A stretch of 9,177 bases of DNA from Pseudomonadota bacterium (GCA_015222555.1 JADFVM010000205.1:1-9177), one strand, 5' to 3'; positions 1 to 6,384 are shown, counted from the stretch's first letter. Program-made: numbers and translations. The notes: generated from the letters alone by a model not told the origin.

Positions 1-210
1 ACAGAGGTTTACCTCTCTGCACCGATTGACTTTTGCCGGGAGAGAGATACCAAAGGGCATTACGAAAAAGCAGACAGTGGCGAAATAAAGGACTTCCCCG
101 GCGTGTCGGCCCCCTATGATGTGCCCGCTTCGCCGGACCTCACACTGGAGATGGACAAGCTCACTGTTGATGAATGTGTAGACCGGATAATGCGGCTTCT
201 CGAAAAATAG
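1..210 (+). CDS. cysC: Adenylylsulfate (APS) kinase, C-terminal fragment
   Basis: This is the 3' end of a gene that begins before the window: 69 codons in frame 1, ending in TAG at 208-210. The translation contains EVYLSAPIDFCRERDTKG, then YEKADSGEIKDFPGVSAPYD, then LTVDECVDRIM. These match the conserved C-terminal third of APS kinase (CysC), including the substrate-region DFPGVSAPY segment. APS kinase phosphorylates adenylylsulfate to PAPS using ATP in the cytoplasm, in sulfate activation for reduction or sulfation. The P-loop half lies outside the window, so I cannot tell a stand-alone CysC from the C-terminal part of a CysN/CysC fusion. The family assignment is strong. The next gene is on the same strand but 205 nt away and separated by a repeat, so it is probably a separate unit. 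Confidence 0.9.
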   Translation, partial: TEVYLSAPIDFCRERDTKGHYEKADSGEIKDFPGVSAPYDVPASPDLTLEMDKLTVDECVDRIMRLLEK

Positions 211-220
211 TTTTATTGAA

Positions 221-254
221 GCATCCCGCCAATCCCGATGAATTGGGACGATGC
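221..254. other. Weak imperfect stem-loop after cysC
   Basis: The segment just after the cysC stop can fold with outer arms GCATC (221-225) and GATGC (250-254) and inner arms TCCC (233-236) and GGGA (245-248), separated by an internal loop. It could help terminate cysC transcription, but no clean T-run follows, so I do not call it a terminator. Confidence 0.2.
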
Positions 255-255
255 A

Positions 256-380
256 TCTGTTATTCAAAACCATCTCCTCCCCCTTGATGGGGTTTATGCC
301 AGGAGGTAGAGGATTAAGGTGGGGGTGATTTCAACTTTTGCCCCCTCACCCTAACCCTCTCCCGCCAGGGGAGAGGGGAT
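256..380. repeat. Dispersed C-rich intergenic repeat, copy 1
   Basis: The start (TCTGTTATTCAA, then CCATCTCCTCCCCCTTGATG) and the end (CCCTCACCCTAACCCTCTCC onward to GGGGAGAGGGGAT) recur at 4261-4418 with only single-base differences in these end blocks. A middle block, AGAGGATTAAGGTGGGGGTGA, is also shared. The 3' end contains a perfect 9-bp hairpin: CCCTCTCCC at 355-363, a five-base loop, and GGGAGAGGG at 369-377. Near-identical CCCTCACCCTAACCCTCTCCC blocks are a common intergenic repeat in proteobacterial genomes. It carries no gene. Its hairpin may act as a weak transcript end or mRNA-stabilising structure behind cysC, although no T-run follows it. Confidence 0.8.
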
Positions 381-382
381 TA

Positions 383-402
383 ATCCTCAACATTGAGGAA
401 TA
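383..402. promoter_or_regulatory. Short palindrome just before the DUF1653 gene
   Basis: CCTCAA at 385-390 is inverted as TTGAGG at 393-398, with AAT flanks that extend the symmetry imperfectly. It lies about 17 nt upstream of the ATG at 416. It could be a small mRNA hairpin or a protein-binding site over the leader. It is also possible that it is simply the outer border of the adjacent repeat. The role is unknown. Confidence 0.3.
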
Positions 403-415
403 AATAGAGATAGCA

Positions 416-634
416 ATGATTAAAAAAGGGAAATACAGGCATTTTAAAGGCAATGAGTATGAAGTCATCGATGTGGCAAAACATTCTGAGACCTTGGAGG
501 AGTTCGTAGTCTACAAGGCGCTCTACGGAGAAAAAGGATTGTGGGTGAGACCACTACAAATGTTTGCCGAAGAGATTGAAAGGGATGGGAAAAGGATAAA
601 TCGTTTTGATTTTATAGGTGATCATTTCTCCTAG
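416..634 (+). CDS. DUF1653 domain-containing small protein
   Basis: This 72-residue cytoplasmic protein is essentially one DUF1653 domain. The family pattern is visible from end to end: GKYRHFKGNEYEV (residues 5-17), VAKHSETLEEFVVY (20-33), LYGEKGLWVRP (36-46), then MFAEE and a final RFDFIG. The biochemical function of the family is unknown to me. There is no signal peptide, membrane segment or obvious catalytic motif. The ATG at 416 fits the usual start of the family, just before the first conserved Gly-x-Tyr-Arg-His. The Shine-Dalgarno is poor: only GAGA-like purines lie upstream, after a small palindrome. The gene is isolated, between a repeat and a convergent gene on the other strand. The identification is firm and the function is not. 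Confidence 0.88.
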   Translation: MIKKGKYRHFKGNEYEVIDVAKHSETLEEFVVYKALYGEKGLWVRPLQMFAEEIERDGKRINRFDFIGDHFS

Positions 635-755
635 CATGCCTTGTCTTCGCAAAATCGACCAATGAATATTTTCTGCAAATACTTGTTCTGGCAGGAATAA
701 CAAGACGCGGCAAGCTGCAAGAGACTAAACCCGAATAAAGATTATAAATTAAGTT
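635..755. other. Convergent intergenic spacer, no gene seen
   Basis: These 121 nt separate the plus-strand DUF1653 gene from the minus-strand DUF512 gene, whose 3' ends face each other. The best secondary structure is a weak inverted repeat, CTTGTT at 682-687 and AACAAG at 699-704, with an 11-nt loop. There is no GC-rich stem followed by a T-run on either strand, so I see no convincing intrinsic terminator although one would be expected here. Confidence 0.5.
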
Positions 756-2060
756 TCAGATTTTCAGCATAGCCTCAACGAAACCGGAAGGACTGCTGTC
801 AAAGGCAATCACATCAACACCGAGCAATTGCTTAATATCATCAAGGGTAAGATCATCAATAAACATTCCATTGCCGTCTCTCATTGCAATGTTCGGAATG
901 AACAGTTTTTCTCCCAGTTCTTTGCCCTTCAATTGCCTCACAATATCACCACCGGAGATAAGACCCGTCACAGTCACTGTCTCACCCAGCAATTCATTGT
1001 TAATTGAAAAGAGCCTGATATCCATTCCAAGTTCCTGTCTTAAGCTGTCTGTAAACTCATTGATATATTTGAGAGGAGAATTGCCCGTCACCACAGATAT
1101 TGGGGACAACTTTTCCCGATGAGTTAATTGACTGAAAACCTCTCGGGCATCTTTTTTAAAACTGGCCAGCAGGCCGACACCGTTTTCCAGCTGCGGGAAA
1201 TCTTCATAATGATCATAAGCAGGGATATTGAGGTCGGCCTTAAGATAATATTCATCTGCCAGAAAGACAAATGAACTCTCCCCTTTTTCTCTGAATTGTT
1301 TCTGAAGCAGCTCTACCTCGGTTACTGTCTTTATGGCATCTTCCCGACTCACCGCTTTGATATGAGGGAGTTTCTCACGATGTGTCGTTAGACCCAGTGG
1401 CACAACGGCAAGGGATGAGACCGACGGAGATAAAGAATAAAGATCGCTAATACTCTTTGTCAACGATTCGCCATCATTGATTTCAGGACAGACAACGATC
1501 TGTGCATGCATCTCAATTCCGGCAGAGGCAAGACCCGCCATGAGATCCAGGATAGGCCACTTTGGCTTCATGCCAAGCAGAGTTGCTCTTATTTTCTCAT
1601 CGGTGCTGTGAACGGAAACATAGAGTGGGGAAAGCTTCTGTTCTTTAATCCTTTCGATGTCAGTTTTATCGACCTGCGAAAGGGTAACATAATTACCCAA
1701 CAGGAAGGAAAGACGAAAGTCCTCATCTGTTACATAGAGGCTTCGCCTCAAGCCCTTGGGCAGTTGATGAACAAAACAGAAGATACACTTATTTTTACAG
1801 CTTTTGGCCTTCAGTGGCGGGAAATCAAGACCCAGGTCATCACCATATTCAAGCTCTGCCTCGATCTCAACTAACTGACCATCATACTTTTCAACTTCTA
1901 TTTGAAGAAGATCTGATTCATCCAGGCCATGGGTTATATGGTAGGCATAATCTATGGAATCGTTTATTTGATGGGAATTGATGGAGAGGATATTGTCTCC
2001 CCGGGCGAACCCCATCTCTTCACCGAGGCTCCCCTCTTTGACTGCCTGAATTCTGAGCAA
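756..2060 (-). CDS. PDZ / radical SAM / DUF512 family protein
   Basis: The 434-residue protein has three parts. Residues 1-65 form a PDZ-like domain (GFARGDNILSIN at 17-28). A radical-SAM-like segment follows, with cysteines C88, C92 and C95 (CKNKCIFC) placed to bind a 4Fe-4S cluster. It is followed by the family signature FVHQLPKGLR and DEDFRLSFLLGNYVTL. DUF512 occupies roughly residues 225 to the end. This order defines a known family of putative radical-SAM proteins whose reaction and substrate are not established. The start is TTG at 2060, preceded by GGAG with a 6-nt spacer, and the PDZ fold begins immediately after it. The next internal ATG (residue 16) would cut into the PDZ domain. 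The gene begins 3 nt after the PHP gene stop, so the two are almost certainly cotranscribed and translationally coupled. Family confidence is high. Function is unknown. Confidence 0.9.
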   Translation of the reverse strand: MLRIQAVKEGSLGEEMGFARGDNILSINSHQINDSIDYAYHITHGLDESDLLQIEVEKYDGQLVEIEAELEYGDDLGLDFPPLKAKSCKNKCIFCFVHQLPKGLRRSLYVTDEDFRLSFLLGNYVTLSQVDKTDIERIKEQKLSPLYVSVHSTDEKIRATLLGMKPKWPILDLMAGLASAGIEMHAQIVVCPEINDGESLTKSISDLYSLSPSVSSLAVVPLGLTTHREKLPHIKAVSREDAIKTVTEVELLQKQFREKGESSFVFLADEYYLKADLNIPAYDHYEDFPQLENGVGLLASFKKDAREVFSQLTHREKLSPISVVTGNSPLKYINEFTDSLRQELGMDIRLFSINNELLGETVTVTGLISGGDIVRQLKGKELGEKLFIPNIAMRDGNGMFIDDLTLDDIKQLLGVDVIAFDSSPSGFVEAMLKI

Positions 2061-2063
2061 TAA

Positions 2064-2711
2064 TCACTCCACCTGCTCGAGCAGTTCCTTCGCGTTGAGC
2101 CGCACAGCTTTAAAATCACCATCACTCATCCCTGCGCCGATTGCTACACTTCTGGCAAAGTCCAGAGTCATCAGATCACCGGGTGCATGAGCATCACTGT
2201 TAATAACCAGCTTTGCGCCTACCTTCATTGCAAGGCGGGACACATGGCCATTGGTCAGGCAGTGTCCTTTTCTGCCCGTTATCTCCAGATACACATTATT
2301 GGCTTTGGCCAGCCTGACCTCATCCTCAGTAATGAGTCCCGGATGTGCCAGAATATCAACATTAGACTCCAGCGCCGCTCTGTTTGTCCCTTTCGAAACA
2401 GGCTCTGTAATCGTTTCACCATGGACAACAACGAGCTTGGCTCCAAGCTTCCTGGCGTCCCGTTCAAGCGCCGGTATGAGTTTGGGTGGAACATGGGTCA
2501 GTTCAATACCTGGAATGGCCTTTATCTTCCATTGGCCGGCAATCTCTTTGCAGACCTTCACCAGGTGGGGAATGATAATGTCCAGGTTGGAAGAATCGCC
2601 GTGGTCTGTAAAGGCAATAGCCTGATATCCGATAACGTCAGCCCGTCGAATCAGTTCCGAGGGAACCAATACACCATCACTGAAAAGCGTATGCGTATGA
2701 AAATCTATCAT
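2064..2711 (-). CDS. PHP-domain metal-dependent hydrolase (histidinol-phosphatase-like)
   Basis: The 215-residue protein spans one PHP domain with the expected metal ligands: HTHT at 5-8 with D12, TDHGD with D36/H37, GIE (E70) and H73, H97, AHPG (H123), and NSDAH (D173/H175). These ligands are typical of PHP phosphoesterases, which use two or three metal ions. Relatives are annotated as histidinol-phosphatase-like, but no histidine-biosynthesis gene is nearby, so the real substrate could be another phosphomonoester or a nucleotide. There is no signal peptide, so it is cytoplasmic. The ATG overlaps the stop of the upstream DUF4388 regulator by 4 nt (ATGA). A strong AAGGAGG (2716-2722) lies 4 nt upstream. 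It is followed 3 nt later by the radical-SAM/DUF512 gene. The fold assignment is very firm and the substrate is open. Confidence 0.9.
   Translation of the reverse strand: MIDFHTHTLFSDGVLVPSELIRRADVIGYQAIAFTDHGDSSNLDIIIPHLVKVCKEIAGQWKIKAIPGIELTHVPPKLIPALERDARKLGAKLVVVHGETITEPVSKGTNRAALESNVDILAHPGLITEDEVRLAKANNVYLEITGRKGHCLTNGHVSRLAMKVGAKLVINSDAHAPGDLMTLDFARSVAIGAGMSDGDFKAVRLNAKELLEQVE
2067..2070 (-). promoter_or_regulatory. Shine-Dalgarno deciding the TTG start of the DUF512 gene
   Basis: On the minus strand GGAG lies six bases upstream of TTG at 2060. The GGAG overlaps the last codons and stop of the upstream PHP gene. It supports TTG as the start rather than the in-frame ATG 15 codons later. 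Confidence 0.6.
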
Positions 2712-4225
2712 TGAGCCTCCTTCAGCTTTAAAAAGGATCCAAGAATTTTGTGAAAAGCCTCTCCCGGCTCCTCCTTTTTAACATCCTTCATATTAATTTG
2801 AAATATGTCATCATCACCTGTTTCCTTATGATGAGTGTCGAGGTTGATTATAACAGGTTTTACATCCATTATGCCTCTAAGCCTTTTTAAGGCAGTCTTG
2901 ACATTATTCCCTTTATCATTTCCACGCAGAAGGATTGTACCGATGGAATCGCCCATGAAAGGCCTCCATAGCGGCAAATAGGCATCATCATATGGAAAAG
3001 CATGAAAGAGGATGGTAATATTATCACTCACCTTAATCTTTCCTACAGGCCCAAAGGGAACACTTTTCCCTGCGCCCAGAAAGAATCCCTTTTCCATGAC
3101 AAAACCATCTATCTTCGTCAAGAAATTCGTAATCTCTTTAATCTCTTCAAAACTGCCCGCCATGAGAGGAACCTTAACAGTATCAATTTCGTAAGTCTCT
3201 CTATAGGGTGTTTTGAGCCCCTCTTTGATTGCAAAGGCCTCTTCAGACGTCAGAATGGGTGATGCCTGTTTTCCTTGTTTAATCTCCTTCTGTCTGCATT
3301 CCAATATCCCCTTGGAAACCAGTGTGTGAATGGTAATCATCACTTCAAAGTCGGGATAGGCACAGTTGTTGACGACATCTGAAACCTTCTTGTAAAATTC
3401 GAGAAGGGCCAGCACCTCTTTAGTGACAGGCCTCAATTCACTGGGAAATTTCCGGGGTTCAATTTTCATGTAAAGGTGAGCATCCATTGGAGGGAACTCT
3501 CCTTCAATGCGCCTTAATTCGTCAAGTTGCCTCATCCCTTCCATCAACAGGGCATCGGTTGGTTTTTCTATGCTGACTTCAGGATTAAAATTTTTAGGAA
3601 TATATTCAAATGTTCCATCCTGCCATCCTAAAAGACGATAAAGCGCTTTCTCTCCTTTAACAACTCCTGTTACAGCGTTAATGATCTCACCGTCATTTAA
3701 AAAGATCATCCCTTCCTGTGCCTCTTTCTCTCTTTTCAGAACGAGGACACCTTCTTTTTTATTCATGTTAAATATCTGAAGAATATCAACGATGGGCATC
3801 TGAGCAAGATTTCCCTGAACCTCTTTTGATTCCCCCTTGACTTCAATCGCCTTTTCAACCGTTAAAAGAGAGGCATCAATCCGTGCGACAACGTCATTAA
3901 TCTTGAAAGGCTTTTTAATAACGGCATTTTCAAGAAAGGGCAGATAGGCAAGATTAATTTCGCCTGAGGTCATAAATATGATGGGAATATCTTTTGTGTT
4001 GGGATTGCTCTTTAGAATCTGGGCAATCCTGATGGCATTTAGAAAGGGCAATGAGATTTCCATAATGATGAGATCAGGTTTGGCGCTCACCGCTAATTCA
4101 AGCGCTCTTGGGCCATCCTTGGCATTGAAGAATTTTAACCCTAACTCTTTTAAGGATGAGTTCAACTTTTTGACCACGTTAACGTCAGGATCAGCCAATA
4201 TTATTTTTTTGTTTTTCCACTTCAT
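2708..4225 (-). CDS. Response regulator with DUF4388 (PATAN-like) and degenerate GTPase-like C-terminal domain
   Basis: This 505-residue protein appears to be cytoplasmic. Residues 5-120 are a receiver domain with the acidic pair D12/D14, the signalling Thr T86 and the conserved Lys K105 before Pro-Phe. The phosphoacceptor position (DLIIMEISLP) is Glu56, not Asp. Residues 138-210 (GNLAQMPIVDILQIF through GTFEYIP) match DUF4388, a PATAN-related domain found with bacterial response regulators. Residues about 260-315 look like a winged-helix-type segment. From about 347 to 500 the order of strands and short motifs (VPFGPVGKI, FHAFPYDD, LWRPFMGDSIGTILL, PVIINLDTH) resembles MglA/COG2229-type small GTPases, but the expected P-loop GKT/S is replaced by AGSFEEIKE. 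The last part is my inference and could be another alpha/beta domain. The gene has an ATG start with a weak upstream AGG. Its stop overlaps the start of the PHP gene. A repeat-bearing gap precedes it, so it may have its own promoter. Confidence 0.85.
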   Translation of the reverse strand: MKWKNKKIILADPDVNVVKKLNSSLKELGLKFFNAKDGPRALELAVSAKPDLIIMEISLPFLNAIRIAQILKSNPNTKDIPIIFMTSGEINLAYLPFLENAVIKKPFKINDVVARIDASLLTVEKAIEVKGESKEVQGNLAQMPIVDILQIFNMNKKEGVLVLKREKEAQEGMIFLNDGEIINAVTGVVKGEKALYRLLGWQDGTFEYIPKNFNPEVSIEKPTDALLMEGMRQLDELRRIEGEFPPMDAHLYMKIEPRKFPSELRPVTKEVLALLEFYKKVSDVVNNCAYPDFEVMITIHTLVSKGILECRQKEIKQGKQASPILTSEEAFAIKEGLKTPYRETYEIDTVKVPLMAGSFEEIKEITNFLTKIDGFVMEKGFFLGAGKSVPFGPVGKIKVSDNITILFHAFPYDDAYLPLWRPFMGDSIGTILLRGNDKGNNVKTALKRLRGIMDVKPVIINLDTHHKETGDDDIFQINMKDVKKEEPGEAFHKILGSFLKLKEAQ

Positions 4226-4509
4226 TTAACAACCTGTATAAATAGTCCTGCTAATTAAGTTCTGTTATTCAAGACCATCTCCTCCCCCTTGATGTGAGAG
4301 GATTAAGGTGGGGGTGAATTCAAGTCTTCGCAGGCACTCATCCTGGGGCGAATCTGCAAAACAAAAAGTTCGGTTCTCCCCCCTCACCCTGACCCTCTCC
4401 CGCCAGGGGAGAGGGGATGACAAGGTGCCATTCATCCCAGTGCTCAAAACGGGCATTCTGGCATATTTTCGTAACTATCTACATTCAAAGATCCCAGCCT
4501 TACTTTGGC
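4226..4509. other. Intergenic gap between the two response regulators
   Basis: This is the only sizeable gap within the minus-strand cluster (284 nt). Most of it is the second copy of the dispersed repeat (4261-4418). On the minus strand an AT-rich TATTTATA-like stretch lies about 15-20 nt upstream of the start at 4225 and could be a -10 element, but I find no matching -35. I see no convincing gene. Open frames through it follow the repeat sequence. Confidence 0.6.
4261..4418. repeat. Dispersed C-rich intergenic repeat, copy 2
   Basis: The ends match those of the copy at 256-380: TCTGTTATTCAAGACC and CTCCTCCCCCTTGATG on the left, CCCTCACCCTGACCCTCTCC and GGGGAGAGGGGAT on the right. The shared middle block AGAGGATTAAGGTGGGGGTGA is also present. 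Compared with copy 1 it lacks about 16 nt after the first block and carries about 45-50 nt of extra unrelated sequence (around 4326-4375) before the terminal hairpin. The hairpin arms are CCCTCTCCC (4393-4401) and GGGAGAGGG (4407-4415). It sits inside an otherwise compact gene series, where its hairpin could reduce read-through or protect mRNA ends. Confidence 0.8.
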
Positions 4510-6384
4510 CTAAATCCACTGCAACAAATAATGGTCCCTTAAGCGTGAAATCAATTTCTCGACAAGATAGAGGTCTGAAGTATGAAAGGACTGAACTTTC
4601 TTCCCCTTTCCCTTTTTGCCCAAAAAGACATAACCCGTTTCTTCATTGAGAAAAAAGATCATATTTAAAGGAGACTCTTTTTCTTTCATGTAAACCGGTG
4701 TAATGTTGGGTATGTTCCACTCACCCTTTCCCTTTTTCCCGATGACAAATACGCGTGTGGCCAGATTGTTCACTGCCGCTATCTTTTTACACAGTTTTGT
4801 CCCGGGAGAAACGGTGTCCACACCGATAAAAAGAGCGCCCCTCAGATAAGGTCTTGATAATACATCATCAACAAAAAGCTCGCAGAGGTCGGCATAAAAA
4901 TCGTTTGAAAAATCAGGATATCCCCCAACTGAAGCAATCCCTCTTGCCCTGCTTAGTTCATTTTCCCTACTCAATGATTCATTGTCTAAGCTCATAATCG
5001 CCTCAATGGATTCCCACAACCCTTTTTCCGGCAGATCGAGACGATGAAAAAGGCTCTCATTCAACGCCTCTGTTCTTTGAACGGCTGTAGTAAGGAGGCT
5101 ATCAATATTGGATCCATCTTTAAGATATGAAACGGATGTAATAAGCAGGTTGATGAGCATACTTGTTTCGCCATCACTGATAAACTTGGAACCTATTATA
5201 CCATCTTCAATCCTCTTGATCGCCATGATAGAACCGAAGTAATCTGTCTCGGACAGGAGTATAAAAAACTCACCCTCTCCTTTCATTGACATAATATCAG
5301 ACCCTCTGATCACATTCATGATCCGTCCAACGAGGCGGCCGATACCCTCCTTGACGGCATCCGTTCCAAAACTGCTTGTCAACTCTTTAATATTATGGAT
5401 ATTGAGGTAAACAATGGAAAAAGGTCTTCTATATCGGGCAGCGATATTAAACTGTTTTTTAATGTAGTGGCTAAAGAGAGCAAATGTATAGATCCTTAAA
5501 TTATCATCAATGATTGAAGAGTCTTCCAGAGCCCTGATCTTTTCCGCATTTTTAAGCGCCGTCTCCGATGATTGGGAAAGAATGGCTGTCGTTTTGATAT
5601 CTCTTTCATTAAAGCGTCGTTTCCCTCTTTTGCAATAGAGCTGGATAACGACACTATTGTTTTCACCATTAAGGACAGGAACAAAGAGGCTGCCCATTCC
5701 ATCGCTTGGCCACAGAAAAGGCGCGCCATCGTTTACACTGTTTTTCCACAAGGCATAGTTGACGGGCAGTCTGGCATTTTTCATATCTGTCACACTAACC
5801 TTGCCAAGCACCTTCCACTCCCCCTTACCTGAATTTTCCATATACCAGAAAAGGCCTTTTTGTGCGCCTGTCTCATCAGACATGGCCTCAACGAGAGCAT
5901 CTATCAGTTTGTCATAATCATTGATGGAAAGGATATCGAGGCATTTCTTGTAGGTTGACAGTATTTCGAAGTTCTCAACGCTCTCCTCAACTAACTTGGA
6001 GTGCTCCAGAAGGATTTGATCTCTGTTGATTAAGCGTCTAATCGTATCCAGAAGTTGATCACTGTTGATAGGCTTTAATATATATTCACTGGCACCACTT
6101 TTCATCGCCTCAACAGCCGTCTCCAGATCAGTGGAGTTAGTAACCATGATAATATTCTGTTTGGGCGAGATTTTTCTGATTTCCTCAATGGTCCTTATGC
6201 CATCCCAGTCAGGCATGACCATATCAACCATAACAATATCAAAGGCTTCCTTTTTCAGGAGGTCTTTTCCTTCTTTACCATTATCGACGGTTTTAATAAA
6301 AAAACCTTCGGACAGCATGATGCCCTCATAGAGTTTTCTGAAAAACTGATCGTCATCTATTGCAAGGATTCTTACCTTACTCAA
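4510..6384 (-). CDS. Response regulator with GAF-like and degenerate GGDEF domains
   Basis: The protein has 624 residues. Residues 4-120 are an intact receiver: acidic D10-D12, phosphoacceptor D54 (IVMVDMVMP), T82 and K104 before Pro. Residues about 143-285 look like a GAF domain (FVPVLNGENNSVVIQLYC, then FNERDIKTTAILSQ). Residues about 287-440 follow the GGDEF fold, but the signature is GEGEF (369-373) and the metal-binding DxD of active cyclases reads NIH (328-330), so diguanylate cyclase activity is unlikely. RGSD (360-363) sits five residues before it, the usual place of the RxxD inhibitory c-di-GMP site. Residues about 475-624 form a further alpha/beta region, possibly DICT-like, with GKKGKG twice (549-554, 589-594). 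There is no transmembrane segment. It overlaps the VanZ gene by 8 nt. The TTG start at 6384 is supported by AAAGGAG six bases upstream. It likely acts as a phosphorylation-controlled, non-catalytic c-di-GMP or protein-binding regulator. That role is inferred. Confidence 0.85.
   Translation of the reverse strand: MSKVRILAIDDDQFFRKLYEGIMLSEGFFIKTVDNGKEGKDLLKKEAFDIVMVDMVMPDWDGIRTIEEIRKISPKQNIIMVTNSTDLETAVEAMKSGASEYILKPINSDQLLDTIRRLINRDQILLEHSKLVEESVENFEILSTYKKCLDILSINDYDKLIDALVEAMSDETGAQKGLFWYMENSGKGEWKVLGKVSVTDMKNARLPVNYALWKNSVNDGAPFLWPSDGMGSLFVPVLNGENNSVVIQLYCKRGKRRFNERDIKTTAILSQSSETALKNAEKIRALEDSSIIDDNLRIYTFALFSHYIKKQFNIAARYRRPFSIVYLNIHNIKELTSSFGTDAVKEGIGRLVGRIMNVIRGSDIMSMKGEGEFFILLSETDYFGSIMAIKRIEDGIIGSKFISDGETSMLINLLITSVSYLKDGSNIDSLLTTAVQRTEALNESLFHRLDLPEKGLWESIEAIMSLDNESLSRENELSRARGIASVGGYPDFSNDFYADLCELFVDDVLSRPYLRGALFIGVDTVSPGTKLCKKIAAVNNLATRVFVIGKKGKGEWNIPNITPVYMKEKESPLNMIFFLNEETGYVFLGKKGKGKKVQSFHTSDLYLVEKLISRLRDHYLLQWI

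Noticed and set aside
256..380. C-rich block as a CRISPR or tandem repeat
   Set aside because: There is a single unit here and one more copy about 4 kb away, with no regular spacers, so it is a dispersed repeat and not an array.
682..704. Inverted repeat CTTGTT / AACAAG between the convergent genes as a bidirectional terminator
   Set aside because: The stem is only six AT-rich base pairs with an 11-nt loop and no T-run on either side, so it is too weak to call a terminator.
2187..2714. Plus-strand open frame of 175 codons opposite the PHP gene
   Set aside because: It is antisense to a gene with complete PHP metal-ligand motifs. The translation has no recognisable domain.
4265..4456. Minus-strand open frame of 63 codons with a PLPWRERVRVRGE-type translation
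   Set aside because: It is the translation of the dispersed repeat. Such arginine/glycine-rich peptides recur wherever this repeat occurs and it has no ribosome binding site of its own.
4308..4649. Plus-strand open frame of 113 codons spanning the repeat and the end of the regulator gene
   Set aside because: It runs through repeat sequence and antisense to the well-supported regulator gene. Its protein resembles no family I know.
5065..5526. Active diguanylate cyclase
   Set aside because: The signature reads GEGEF and the metal-binding DxD is NIH, so catalysis is unlikely. Only the fold and the inhibitory-site motif are claimed.
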